Below, piece after piece: positions 41,890-49,740 of a DNA stretch of 64,000 bases. The notes beneath the pieces were generated by a model, which did no database searches, was not told where the DNA came from, and was given only the letters and a program-made list of their open reading frames with translations. Both the position numbers and the translations under genes were made by a program. Source of the stretch: Streptomyces xanthochromogenes (GTDB lineage: Bacteria > Actinomycetota > Actinomycetes > Streptomycetales > Streptomycetaceae); the NCBI RefSeq assembly GCF_014650455.1, contig NZ_BMUZ01000015.1, forward strand, positions 8,257-72,256. The letters run 5' to 3'. Position 1 is the first letter of the stretch. Each line of letters opens with the position of its first letter.

Positions 41890-43203
41890 ATGCGTACGTT
41901 CCGCAGCACTCGCAGCCGTACCCGCGTCCCCCGCATACCCGGGGAGCGCCGCATGCTCGTCGCCATGGCGGTCGACGCGACGGGCTCCGGGATGTACGTC
42001 CCGTTCAGCCTCGTCTTCTTCCACCACGTCACCGGGCTCGGCTTCGCCACCGTCGGTCTCGTCCTGACCGTCGTCGGACTGCTCGGCCTCGGCGGACTGC
42101 CGCTCGCGGGGGCCGCGGTCGACCGGTACGGGGCGCGGCGCGTACAGCTCCTGCTGTACGGGGTGCGGGGTACGGGCTTCCTGCTCTACCCGTTCGCCCA
42201 CTCCCTGCCGGCCTTCGCGGCCGTCGCCCTCGCCACCGCCTTCGGCGACCGGGCCTTCCCCGCCGTGCAGCAGTCCCTGATCGGCGAGGTCGCCCGGGGC
42301 GCCGACCGGGACCGGCTGCAGGCCTCCTCGCGTGCTCTGCGCAACGGCGGACTCGGCGCGGGATCACTGCTCGCCTCGCTCATCGTGGGCCTCGCGGGAG
42401 ACGCCGGCTTCACCGCCGCGGCCTGGCTGAACGCGGCCAGCTTCGCCCTCGCGGCCGTACTGATGCGGGGCGTACGGGCCGAACGCGGGGCGCCGTCGGC
42501 CGACCCGGCCAAGCCGTCGGCCGGCTATCGGCAGGTCTTCGCCGACCGGCCCTTCCTCGGGCTCACCGCCGTCAACTTCCTCAACGCACTGGGTTATTCG
42601 GCCCTCTCGGTCCTCTTCCCGTTGTACCTGACCACCTGGCTGCGCGGGCCGCAGGCCATCACCGGCACCGCGTTCACGCTGAACACCGTGATGTGCGCGG
42701 CGGGCGGGGTCGTCGTCGCCGCCCGGGTCCGGGCGCGCGGCGCCCGGCGCACCCGCTCCACCGCGCTCGGCTCGCTCCTGTTCGCCGCCGCCTTCGCGGC
42801 CCAGATCGTGCTCGGCACGTTCCGGCCCGGCTCGGGGATCGTGCTCGGCGGGGCCCTGATGGCCATCGTCGCCCTCTACACGCTGGGCGAGCTCGTCCAC
42901 AGCCCCTCGGCCGGAGCACTGTCGGTGGCCGCCGCTCCCGAGGCGCTGCGGGGCCGCTACCTCGCGGCGTACCAGCTGTCCTGGTCGCTGTCCGCCGCGC
43001 TCGCCCCCTCGCTGTTCACCGCCCTGATGGCGGTCGACGGACGTCTGCCGTGGGCCCTGCTCGTCGGTACGTCCCTGGTCGCGGCCCTGGCCGTGGTGCG
43101 GCTTGAGCGGGTGCTGCCCGCCGGGGCCGTCCGGGTGGCCCCCGCCGTCCCGGTCGCCGCCGCGCGGGTGGCGCCTTCGGCGCCGGTCGCCGCCGCCCGC
43201 TGA
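41890..43203 (+). CDS. MFS transporter
   Basis: A major facilitator superfamily protein of 437 residues with about 12 helices. It starts with a basic segment and then MLVAMAVDATGSGMYVPFSLVFFHHVTGL. The loop 2-3 motif A is present as GGLPLAGAAVDRYGARRVQLLLYG. An Ala/Val/Pro tail (VRVAPAVPVAAARVAPSAPVAAAR) contains a short internal repeat. Its divergent MarR neighbour suggests efflux of a toxic or signalling compound, but import cannot be excluded. ATG at 41890 has weak GGGAG upstream. Confidence 0.87.
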   Translation: MRTFRSTRSRTRVPRIPGERRMLVAMAVDATGSGMYVPFSLVFFHHVTGLGFATVGLVLTVVGLLGLGGLPLAGAAVDRYGARRVQLLLYGVRGTGFLLYPFAHSLPAFAAVALATAFGDRAFPAVQQSLIGEVARGADRDRLQASSRALRNGGLGAGSLLASLIVGLAGDAGFTAAAWLNAASFALAAVLMRGVRAERGAPSADPAKPSAGYRQVFADRPFLGLTAVNFLNALGYSALSVLFPLYLTTWLRGPQAITGTAFTLNTVMCAAGGVVVAARVRARGARRTRSTALGSLLFAAAFAAQIVLGTFRPGSGIVLGGALMAIVALYTLGELVHSPSAGALSVAAAPEALRGRYLAAYQLSWSLSAALAPSLFTALMAVDGRLPWALLVGTSLVAALAVVRLERVLPAGAVRVAPAVPVAAARVAPSAPVAAAR

Positions 43204-43241
43204 TCCGCCCCCCTCGTCCCTTCGTCCCCCGGGAGTCCGTC

Positions 43242-44195
43242 ATGAACCGGAACCGCCTCACCACCGTCGCCCTGACCGCCCTCGCGCCCGTCTCCTGGGG
43301 CTCCACCTACTTCGTGACCACCCAATTCCTGCCCGCCGACCGTCCGTTGTTCACCGGCATGATGCGGGCGCTGCCCGCCGGACTCGCGCTGCTCGCCCTG
43401 ACCCGGCGCCTGCCGAGAGGCGACTGGTGGTGGAAGTCGGTGGTCCTGGGCGCGCTCAACATCGGGGCGTTCTTCCCGCTGCTCTTCCTCTCCGCCTACC
43501 GCCTGCCCGGCGGCATGGCCGCGGTGATCGGCTCGGTCGGGCCGCTGTGGGTGGCGGGACTCGCCGCCCTCTTCCTCGGCGAAAAGCCCACCCTGCGCAC
43601 CCTGCTCACCGGCATCGCCGCCGCGCTCGGGGTCAGCCTCGTCGTCCTCAAGGCGGCCGGGTCCTTCGACGCGATCGGGGTGATCGCGGCGCTCGGCTCC
43701 TCGGCGTCGATGTCCGCCGGGACCGTGTTCACCAAGCGGTGGGGACGTCCGGAGGGGGCCGGGCCGCTGATCCTGACCGGCTGGCAGCTCACCGCGGGCG
43801 GGCTGCTCATCGCCCCGGTCGCCTTCTTCGTGGAGGGTGCGCCGCCCGCGCTCGACGGCCGGAACATCGCCGGATACCTCTACCTCGCCCTGGTGAACAC
43901 GGCCGTCGCCTACTGGCTCTGGTTCCGCGGCATCGGCCGGATGACCGCCACCTCCGTCACCTTCCTCGGCCCGCTCTCGCCGCTCACGGCCGGGGTCATC
44001 GGCTGGGCGGCGCTCGGCCAGGCGCTCGCCCCCGTACAGCTCCTCGGCATGGCGATCGCCTTCGGGGCCACCCTGGCCGGACAGATCGGCACGGGCCCGA
44101 GGAAGCCCGTCGAAGAGATCGTACCGTTCAGTTCTACTGAAGGTAATGCCGCAGAACTTTCGATGGACGTAACCGGTGCGCCGGTGCGACGGTAG
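43242..44195 (+). CDS. EamA-family (DMT) transporter, first copy
   Basis: Inner membrane exporter of the drug/metabolite transporter superfamily, 317 residues with ten predicted helices in two EamA repeats: RLTTVALTALAPVSWGSTYFVTTQFLP and SFDAIGVIAALGSSASMSAGTVFTKRW start the halves. It follows the MFS gene by 38 nt on the same strand, so it may belong to the same transcript. Its last ~20 codons run through the first copy of the 44 bp repeat element described separately. Substrate unknown, commonly amino acids or metabolites. Confidence 0.87.
   Translation: MNRNRLTTVALTALAPVSWGSTYFVTTQFLPADRPLFTGMMRALPAGLALLALTRRLPRGDWWWKSVVLGALNIGAFFPLLFLSAYRLPGGMAAVIGSVGPLWVAGLAALFLGEKPTLRTLLTGIAAALGVSLVVLKAAGSFDAIGVIAALGSSASMSAGTVFTKRWGRPEGAGPLILTGWQLTAGGLLIAPVAFFVEGAPPALDGRNIAGYLYLALVNTAVAYWLWFRGIGRMTATSVTFLGPLSPLTAGVIGWAALGQALAPVQLLGMAIAFGATLAGQIGTGPRKPVEEIVPFSSTEGNAAELSMDVTGAPVRR
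44128..44171. repeat. Copy 1 of a 44 bp element shared with the allantoicase promoter region
   Basis: The element begins with a perfect inverted repeat TTCAGT-TCT-ACTGAA (44128-44142) and ends with AACTTTCGATGGACGT (44156-44171). The same layout and the same 16 bp end recur at 47277-47320, with 29 of 44 positions identical. This copy lies within the 3' end of the first EamA gene, 84 nt before the second EamA gene. Confidence 0.75.
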
Positions 44196-44255
44196 GGGCA
44201 CATCGAGCGCCGCGGCAGGCGCGCCTAGCCCCACCGCCCCCGAAACGGAGTCATC

Positions 44256-45179
44256 GTGACCGTCCTGGACCCAGTCCGCAGCACACCGCGCGCCACTGCG
44301 GCCAAGAGGGCGGGGCAGGCCTCCGGGCTCGGCCTCGCCCTCGCGGCCGTCGCGACGGTCGTCTGGTCCGGGAGCTTCGTCGCCTCGCGCGCCCTGCACG
44401 ACTCCGTCCCGCCGGTCCAGGCCGCGTTCTGGCGCTGGCTGATCGCCATCGCCGCGGTCACCCCCTTCGCGATCCGCGAGACCTGGCGCCAACGCGCCCT
44501 GATCCGGGCGCACTTGGGCCATCTGACGGTGGCCTCGCTGCTCGGCATCACCGTGTACAACACCCTCGTCAACCAAGCGGGCACCTCCACGTCGGCCGGC
44601 AACATGGGCATGATCATGGCCGCCTCGCCCGTGCTGATGGCCGTCCACGAGCGCCTCACCGGCGGTCGGCTCGGCGCCCGGCGCACCATCGGACTGCTCG
44701 TCGCCGTGGTCGGGGTGCTGCTCCTGGTCAGCAAGGGCTCGCTCACCCTCGACCTCGCCCCCGGCGACCTCTGGATGGTCGCGGCGGCCCTCAGCTTCGC
44801 CTCGTACAGCGTGCTCCTCCGTCGCCGACCGGCCGAACTGGGCTCGCTCACCTTCCTGTTGACCACCTTCGTGCTCGGCGCGCTGATGCTGGCCCCCGCG
44901 TACGGCGTCAGCCTCGCGGTGCAGGGCGGCTTCGACGCCCGGCCCGCCACCGTCGGACCGCTCCTCTACGTCGGCGTGCTCTCCTCCGCCGTCGCCTTCT
45001 TCGCCTGGAACAAGGCGATCTCGCTGATCGGCGCGGCCCGCGCCGGAGTCGTCTACTACCTCCAGCCGGTCTGTGTGGCGCTGCTCTCCTACCCGCTGCT
45101 CGGCGAGGCCACGGGCCCGGCGCAGCTGGTGTGCATGGCGCTCATCCTCGGCGGGGTCGTCCTCGGCTCCCGCAGGTGA
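44256..45179 (+). CDS. EamA-family (DMT) transporter, second copy
   Basis: A second ten-helix DMT-type exporter, 307 residues: LGLALAAVATVVWSGSFVASRALHDSVPPVQAAFWRW opens the first half and DLWMVAAALSFASYSVLLRRRP the second. Sequence differs considerably from the preceding EamA protein, so it is not a recent duplication. GTG at 44256 follows CGGAG. The LysR-type regulator starts 34 nt after its stop and may control it; the pairing EamA + LysR is common in Streptomyces. Confidence 0.87.
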   Translation: MTVLDPVRSTPRATAAKRAGQASGLGLALAAVATVVWSGSFVASRALHDSVPPVQAAFWRWLIAIAAVTPFAIRETWRQRALIRAHLGHLTVASLLGITVYNTLVNQAGTSTSAGNMGMIMAASPVLMAVHERLTGGRLGARRTIGLLVAVVGVLLLVSKGSLTLDLAPGDLWMVAAALSFASYSVLLRRRPAELGSLTFLLTTFVLGALMLAPAYGVSLAVQGGFDARPATVGPLLYVGVLSSAVAFFAWNKAISLIGAARAGVVYYLQPVCVALLSYPLLGEATGPAQLVCMALILGGVVLGSRR

Positions 45180-45213
45180 GGCGGCCGTGCGGGGCGCCGG
45201 TATGTTGCGTCCC

Positions 45214-46116
45214 ATGAGCGAGTGGGACATCAAGAAGCTGCACATCCTGCGGACCCTGCGCGAACAGGGCACCGTGACCGCGACCGCCGAGGTGCTCCTG
45301 ATGACGCCCTCGGCGGTCTCGCAGCAGTTGTCCAACCTCGCCAAGCAGCTCGGCGTGACGCTGCTCGAAGCGCACGGCCGACGGGTCCGGCTCACCGACG
45401 CCGCCCATCTCGTACTGCGCCATGCCGAGGCCGTCTTCGCCCAACTGGAGCGTGCGGACGCCGAGTTGGCGGGCTACCTCCAGGGCGAGGCGGGTGAGGT
45501 GCGGGTCGGGGCGTTCTCCACCGCCGTGCCCGCCCTGGTCGTACCGGCCGTACGCCGGCTGCGCCTCAGTCACCCCGCTCTCGAAGTACGGGTCAGGGAG
45601 GCCGAGGCGGCCGAGGCGTTCGAGCTGCTCTCGGCCGGTGCGGTGGACCTCGCCCTGTCGCTGGCCGCCCACGCGCCGAGCGCCCGTGACCCCAAGTTCG
45701 CGCTCCTTCCGCTGCTCGCCGACCCCCTCGACGTGGCCCTGCCCGCCGGGCACCCGCTCGCCGCCGAACCGGGGCTCAGGCTCGCCGACCTGGCCCACGA
45801 GCCGTGGATCTTCGGCGGCAGCGGGCCTTGGTCGGAGATCACCACGGCGGCCTGCGAGGCGGCCGGATTCGTCCCCGAACAGGCCCACAGCGCGGCCGGC
45901 TGGACGGCGATCCTGGCCATGGTGGAGGCGGGCATGGGCGTTGCCCTCGTCCCCAGGATGGCCGCGGCCGACCGCCGCGGGGGCGTCGTCACGCGGATAC
46001 TCAGTGCGGATCAGCCCCGGCGGCACGTCGTGGCCGCGGTGCGGCGCGGCGCGGAGGACGGCCCGGCCCTGGCCCGCGTGCTGGCCGCGCTGCGGGACGT
46101 GGCCGGTCCCGCGTGA
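45214..46116 (+). CDS. LysR-family transcriptional regulator
   Basis: DNA-binding regulator of 300 residues. The N-terminal winged helix is WDIKKLHILRTLREQGTVTATAEVLLMTPSAVSQQLSNLAKQLGVTLLEAHGRRVRLTDAA, typical LysR. The rest is a periplasmic-binding-protein-like effector domain (EVRVGAFSTAVPALVVPAVRRL, LALSLAAH, AILAMVEAGMGVALVPRMAA). It follows the second EamA gene on the same strand. ATG at 45214 was chosen; the TATGTT 9 nt upstream could be a -10 of a leaderless transcript. The co-inducer is unknown. Confidence 0.9.
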   Translation: MSEWDIKKLHILRTLREQGTVTATAEVLLMTPSAVSQQLSNLAKQLGVTLLEAHGRRVRLTDAAHLVLRHAEAVFAQLERADAELAGYLQGEAGEVRVGAFSTAVPALVVPAVRRLRLSHPALEVRVREAEAAEAFELLSAGAVDLALSLAAHAPSARDPKFALLPLLADPLDVALPAGHPLAAEPGLRLADLAHEPWIFGGSGPWSEITTAACEAAGFVPEQAHSAAGWTAILAMVEAGMGVALVPRMAAADRRGGVVTRILSADQPRRHVVAAVRRGAEDGPALARVLAALRDVAGPA

Positions 46117-46167
46117 ACACTCCGCTGGGGTGGGGGCTTTGGGCGCGGATTGCTCGCGGCTGGGCTC

Positions 46168-46250
46168 GCGCTGTTCCCCGCGCCCCTGAACCCGGCCTTC
46201 GGCCGCGGGACGTGCGCGGCCGGTCACGCAGTTCCCCGCGCCCCTTGAGG
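46168..46250. repeat. Two units related to the 4456-4840 repeat
   Basis: GCG-CTGTTCCCCGCGCCCCTGAACCC at 46168 and ACGCAGTTCCCCGCGCCCC at 46226 lie 58 nt apart with CGGCCTTCGGCCGCGGGACG between them. Sequence and period match the seven-unit array at 4456-4840. They also lie in a gap between convergent genes (LysR and aldo/keto reductase). The 181 nt gap holds no gene. Confidence 0.8.
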
Positions 46251-46297
46251 GGTTGGGGGTTCGGCGCGTTCCGGGAGGTGCGCCCCTCAGGGCCTCC

Positions 46298-47215
46298 TCA
46301 GGCGGCCGAGCCGTGGAGCGCGTCCAAGCGGGCCAGTTCGTCGACGTCGAGCCGCAGCCGGCCCGCCGCCACGTTGTCGACGAGGTGGCCGAGGTCGCCG
46401 GTGCCGGGGATGGCCAGCACGTGCGGGCCGCGTTGCAGGGTCCACGCGAGGCGCACCTGTGCCGCGCTCACGCCCCGCTCGCGCGCCACGGCCAGCACCT
46501 CGTCGCTCTCCACTCCGCTCGAACCCTCCTCCCGGCCCTCCCCGGCGATCGCGTAGAACGGCACGAAGGCGATGCCCCGCTCGCCGCACAGCCGCAGCAT
46601 CTCCTCCTGCGCGGCGGGCGCGCCGATCCCGTACGGGTTCTGCACGCAGACGACGGGCGCGATGGCCAGCGCCTCCGCCAGGTGGGCGGGGCCCACGTTC
46701 GACAGGCCCAGGTGCCGGATGAGCCCGGCCTCGCGCAGTCCGGCGAGCACGCCGAAGCGCTCGGCGATCGAATCGGTGCCGCTGATGCGCAGGTTCACCA
46801 CGTCCAGGTGGTCGCGGCCGAGCTGACGCAGGTTCTCCTCGACCTGCCCGCGCAGCGCCCGGGCCGTCCGCGCGTGCTCGCCCCACTCGCCCGAGGGGAC
46901 CCGCGTGGGGCCGACCTTGGTGGTGATGACGAGGTCGTCCGCGTACGGCGCGAGCGCCCGGTTGATCAGCTCGTTCGCGCTGCGCAGCGGGGAGAAGTAG
47001 AACGCGGCGGTGTCGAGGTGGTTCACGCCGAGCTCAACGGCCTTGTGCAGTACGGCGATTGCCTGCTCGCGATCGCGCGGCACGGCATCCGCACACAGTG
47101 CGGCACCCACCTGTGGCAGCCGCATCGTGCCGAAGCCGATCCGGTTGACGCTCAGGTCGCCGAGCTCCCAGGTGCCCGCGGCGGCTGCGGTGATCTCATG
47201 TGAAGTCGTGGTCAT
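46298..47215 (-). CDS. Aldo/keto reductase with atypical catalytic tetrad
   Basis: NADPH-dependent oxidoreductase of the AKR superfamily, 305 residues, (beta/alpha)8 barrel. LGVNHLDTAAFYFSPLRSANE supplies the tetrad Asp and Tyr, DDLVITTKVG the Lys. The position where AKRs usually carry His (e.g. LLHWP) reads VVNLRIS, with Arg in place of His. The C-terminal NADP region VLAIPGTGDLGHLVDNVAAG is present. An actinobacterial subgroup shows this substitution, so the protein may still be functional. ATG at 47215; divergent from allantoicase with 134 nt between starts, so the two may share regulation. Confidence 0.87.
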   Translation of the reverse strand: MTTTSHEITAAAAGTWELGDLSVNRIGFGTMRLPQVGAALCADAVPRDREQAIAVLHKAVELGVNHLDTAAFYFSPLRSANELINRALAPYADDLVITTKVGPTRVPSGEWGEHARTARALRGQVEENLRQLGRDHLDVVNLRISGTDSIAERFGVLAGLREAGLIRHLGLSNVGPAHLAEALAIAPVVCVQNPYGIGAPAAQEEMLRLCGERGIAFVPFYAIAGEGREEGSSGVESDEVLAVARERGVSAAQVRLAWTLQRGPHVLAIPGTGDLGHLVDNVAAGRLRLDVDELARLDALHGSAA

Positions 47216-47276
47216 GCCGGGAGTCTGGCAGGGGAGCGGGCGGGCACCGCGACGGGGCAGCCAATGGCCACATTTG

Positions 47277-47320
47277 TTCATCTCAGCTGAACAGACCGTG
47301 CGGAAACTTTCGATGGACGT
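47277..47320. repeat. Copy 2 of the 44 bp element, next to allantoicase
   Basis: TTCATCTCAGCTGAAC (47277 onward) followed by AACTTTCGATGGACGT (47305-47320). The last 16 bp are identical to copy 1 at 44156-44171 and the element has equal length. It lies 29 nt before the allantoicase start and 61 nt before the aldo/keto reductase start on the other strand, so it sits in a place suited to control either gene. Confidence 0.75.
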
Positions 47321-47349
47321 GAGCTGTGACGGCGGGCGAAAGTCAAGGC

Positions 47350-48501
47350 ATGACTTCCGCCACCGAGCACAACGCAGACCACGCATCCGCAGCGGACCCG
47401 CACGCCAACGACGCCGCGCCCTACGGCGGCGGCGACCCGTACGCCGACTACCGTTCCGGTGACTTCGCGTTCACCGAGCTCGTCGATCTCGCGGACCGCC
47501 GGCTCGGCGCCGGAGTCATCGCCGCCAACGACGAGTTCTTCGCCGAGCGCGAGAACCTCCTCGTCCGCGAGCGGGCCGTGTTCGACCCGGAGCACTTCGG
47601 GCACAAGGGCAAGATCATGGACGGCTGGGAGACCCGCCGCCGTCGCGGTGCGGACGCCGACCACGTCTTCCCCGCGCCCGAGGACCACGACTGGGCCCTT
47701 GTCCGGCTCGGCGCGCCCGGTGTGATCAAGGGGATCGTCGTCGACACGGCGCACTTCCGCGGCAACTACCCGCAGCGAATCTCCGTACAGGCAACGGCGG
47801 TCGAGGGCTCGCCCAGCCCCGAGCAGCTCCTCGCCGACGACGTGAAGTGGGACGAGATCATCGCGCCCACGCCGGTCCGCGGCCACGCCGAGAACGGCTT
47901 CGAGATCACCACCGGCCGCCGCTACACCCACGTCCGGCTCTGCCAGCACCCCGACGGCGGCGTCGCCCGCCTGCGCGTGCACGGCGAGGTCGTACCGGAC
48001 CCGGAGTGGCTCGACACCCTCGGCACGATCGACCTCGTGGCGGTCGTCAACGGCGGTTCGTACGAGGACGCTTCGGACAAGTTCTACTCCTCGCCGACGC
48101 AGATCATCCTGCCCGGCACCTCCCGCAAGATGGACGACGGCTGGGAGAACCGCCGTCGCCGTGTCCGCGACACCAACGACTGGGTGCGCTTCCGGCTGGT
48201 CGCGCAGGGGGCGATCAGGGCGGTCGAGATCGACACGGCGTACCTGAAGGGGAACTCGGCGGGGTGGATCGCGCTGAGCGGCCGCAACGGCGAGTCCGGG
48301 GAGTGGTTCGAGATCATCCCGCGTACGCGTCTGCAGCCCGACACGCTGCACCGGTTCCGCCTGCCCGCGCAGGCGGTGGCGACGCACGTCCGCCTCGACG
48401 CGTTCCCGGACGGCGGGGTGGCCCGGATGCGCCTGCACGGCGCCCTGACGGCCGACGGCGCGGCCGAACTCCGCCGCCGTTACACGGAGTTGACCGGCTG
48501 A
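47350..48501 (+). CDS. alc: Allantoicase
   Basis: Hydrolyses allantoate to ureidoglycolate and urea in purine degradation. The 383-residue protein has two allantoicase repeats: DFAFTELVDLADRRLGAGVIAANDEFFAERENLL..GKIMDGWETRRRR (first, with DWALVRLGAPGVIKGIVVDTAHFRGNYP) and a similar second half (TIDLVAVVNGG..FYSSPTQIILPG..KMDDGWENRRRR, DWVRFRLVAQGAIRAVEIDTAYLKGN). ATG at 47350 has AAGGC and GGCGGGCG upstream; a GTG at 47326 is an alternative. No other purine catabolism gene lies nearby. Confidence 0.93.
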   Translation: MTSATEHNADHASAADPHANDAAPYGGGDPYADYRSGDFAFTELVDLADRRLGAGVIAANDEFFAERENLLVRERAVFDPEHFGHKGKIMDGWETRRRRGADADHVFPAPEDHDWALVRLGAPGVIKGIVVDTAHFRGNYPQRISVQATAVEGSPSPEQLLADDVKWDEIIAPTPVRGHAENGFEITTGRRYTHVRLCQHPDGGVARLRVHGEVVPDPEWLDTLGTIDLVAVVNGGSYEDASDKFYSSPTQIILPGTSRKMDDGWENRRRRVRDTNDWVRFRLVAQGAIRAVEIDTAYLKGNSAGWIALSGRNGESGEWFEIIPRTRLQPDTLHRFRLPAQAVATHVRLDAFPDGGVARMRLHGALTADGAAELRRRYTELTG

Positions 48502-48523
48502 CCCCGATCGCTCGCCCTGACTC

Positions 48524-48568
48524 CCGCCCGGCGGAACGGTTGCGCTCCGACGCCCGTCCGCCGGGCGG
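48524..48568. terminator. Hairpin between convergent allantoicase and DUF397 genes
   Basis: CCGCCCGGCGGA (48524-48535) pairs with TCCGCCGGGCGG (48557-48568), 12 bp perfect, with a 21 nt loop, followed by TTCTCATTT on the plus strand. It lies in the 79 nt gap and can end both transcripts. Confidence 0.7.
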
Positions 48569-48580
48569 TTCTCATTTCCG

Positions 48581-48796
48581 TCAGAACGCGCGCGCCTTGA
48601 GCGCGTCGATGAACGTGCCGAACGACTCGGCGCGGAAGAGCAGTGCGGGGCCGTCCGGATTCTTGGAGTCCCGTACGGGGACGGTCGCGTGGCCGTCGGC
48701 TATCTCCACGCAGCTGCCTTGGTCGGGGCCGCTATGGCTGGACTTGCGCCAGCCGGTCAACGCGGAAGCCTTGGGGATGATGCGGTCAATTGTCAT
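48581..48796 (-). CDS. DUF397 domain protein
   Basis: A 71-residue member of the DUF397 family, characteristic of Streptomyces and relatives: TGWRKSSHSGPDQGSCVEIADGHATVPVRDSKNPDGPALLFRAESFGTFIDALK. These small proteins are encoded next to XRE/DUF5753 regulators and are thought to act as their partners (like the whiJ/abaA loci), possibly in toxin-antitoxin-like or developmental control. The ATG overlaps the last 11 nt of the upstream XRE gene, so they are translated together. Confidence 0.92.
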   Translation of the reverse strand: MTIDRIIPKASALTGWRKSSHSGPDQGSCVEIADGHATVPVRDSKNPDGPALLFRAESFGTFIDALKARAF

Positions 48797-49586
48797 CGTG
48801 TCCGTAGTCCTTCGCTGTCGCCCTCAGTAGGGCAAGTGACTCCTTCAGCGGCAACGCGTCGCTCAGCGCGAGAGCGTATGTGCCCTGGAGGCATTCCACT
48901 ACCGCCGGAGAGTCGTGGACCTTGCCCGTGTGGAGCCCCTCGACGTAGGCGATCGGGGGCTGGTCCTCGAACCACATGAGCGTGACCATGCTGTGCAGCA
49001 GGGGGTGTGCGCCGGTGCTGAACGGCAGCACGTGCACGCGAATGCGCTCCGCTTCCACCAAGTCTGCCAGGTGAATCAGCTGTTCGGCCATGACAGTTGG
49101 GCCACCTACGGGGTGTCGCAGAACGGCCTCGTCCAGGAGGGCCCACACGACGGGCGTCACAGGGCTGGAAAGGATGCGTGATCGCTCCAGGCGCGTGGCG
49201 ACGGCTTGGTCTCGCTCCTCATTGCTCAACGGAGGGAAGGCGGCGCCCAGCATGGCGCGAGCGTACGCCTCTGTCTGAAGGATGCCGGGGACACAGGAGA
49301 TCGCGAACTCGCGGATCATCGAGGCCTGTTGCTCGAACTGCCGAGCCGCCTCGAAGTGATCGGCAACCGGCTGCGCATGCTTGTCCGGCAGAAAACTCGC
49401 CAGCACATTCCCCGTGTTGAGCGCCCGGTCAAGCCGCTTCGCGTCGTCCTGAGAGGGCCAGCGGCGCCCCGCCTCGATGTGGGCGATGTGCGTGCGGCTC
49501 ATGATGGCCGTCTCGGCCAGCTGCTGCTGGGTGAGGCCGGCGTGCTCCCTCTGGTCCTTCAGCCACTCTCCGTAGGCCATCGTCAT
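48786..49586 (-). CDS. XRE-family regulator with DUF5753 ligand domain
   Basis: DNA-binding regulator, 266 residues. Residues ~5-60 are an HTH of the XRE type (WLKDQREHAGLTQQQLAETAIMSRTHIAHIEAGRRWPSQDDAKRLDRAL). The remaining ~190 residues match the DUF5753 domain (REFAISCVPGILQTEAYARAML, HLADLVEAERIRVHVLPF). It pairs with the DUF397 gene downstream, the standard Streptomyces arrangement. I chose the ATG at 49586 with AAGGGAG upstream over a TTG at 49595. Confidence 0.92.
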   Translation of the reverse strand: MTMAYGEWLKDQREHAGLTQQQLAETAIMSRTHIAHIEAGRRWPSQDDAKRLDRALNTGNVLASFLPDKHAQPVADHFEAARQFEQQASMIREFAISCVPGILQTEAYARAMLGAAFPPLSNEERDQAVATRLERSRILSSPVTPVVWALLDEAVLRHPVGGPTVMAEQLIHLADLVEAERIRVHVLPFSTGAHPLLHSMVTLMWFEDQPPIAYVEGLHTGKVHDSPAVVECLQGTYALALSDALPLKESLALLRATAKDYGHDDN

Positions 49587-49740
49587 GGCTCTCAACTCCC
49601 TTGTGCGACATGCACGTCAGGGCGGTCGCTACCCCTGCGCCGGGGCGGTCATCTCCACGGGGTGGCGCGCAAGGGTGTTCGGACGGCCCGGCGTTCCGTC
49701 CGAGACGGGTAAAGGCCGACCCGGGCGAACGCGCGGCAGC

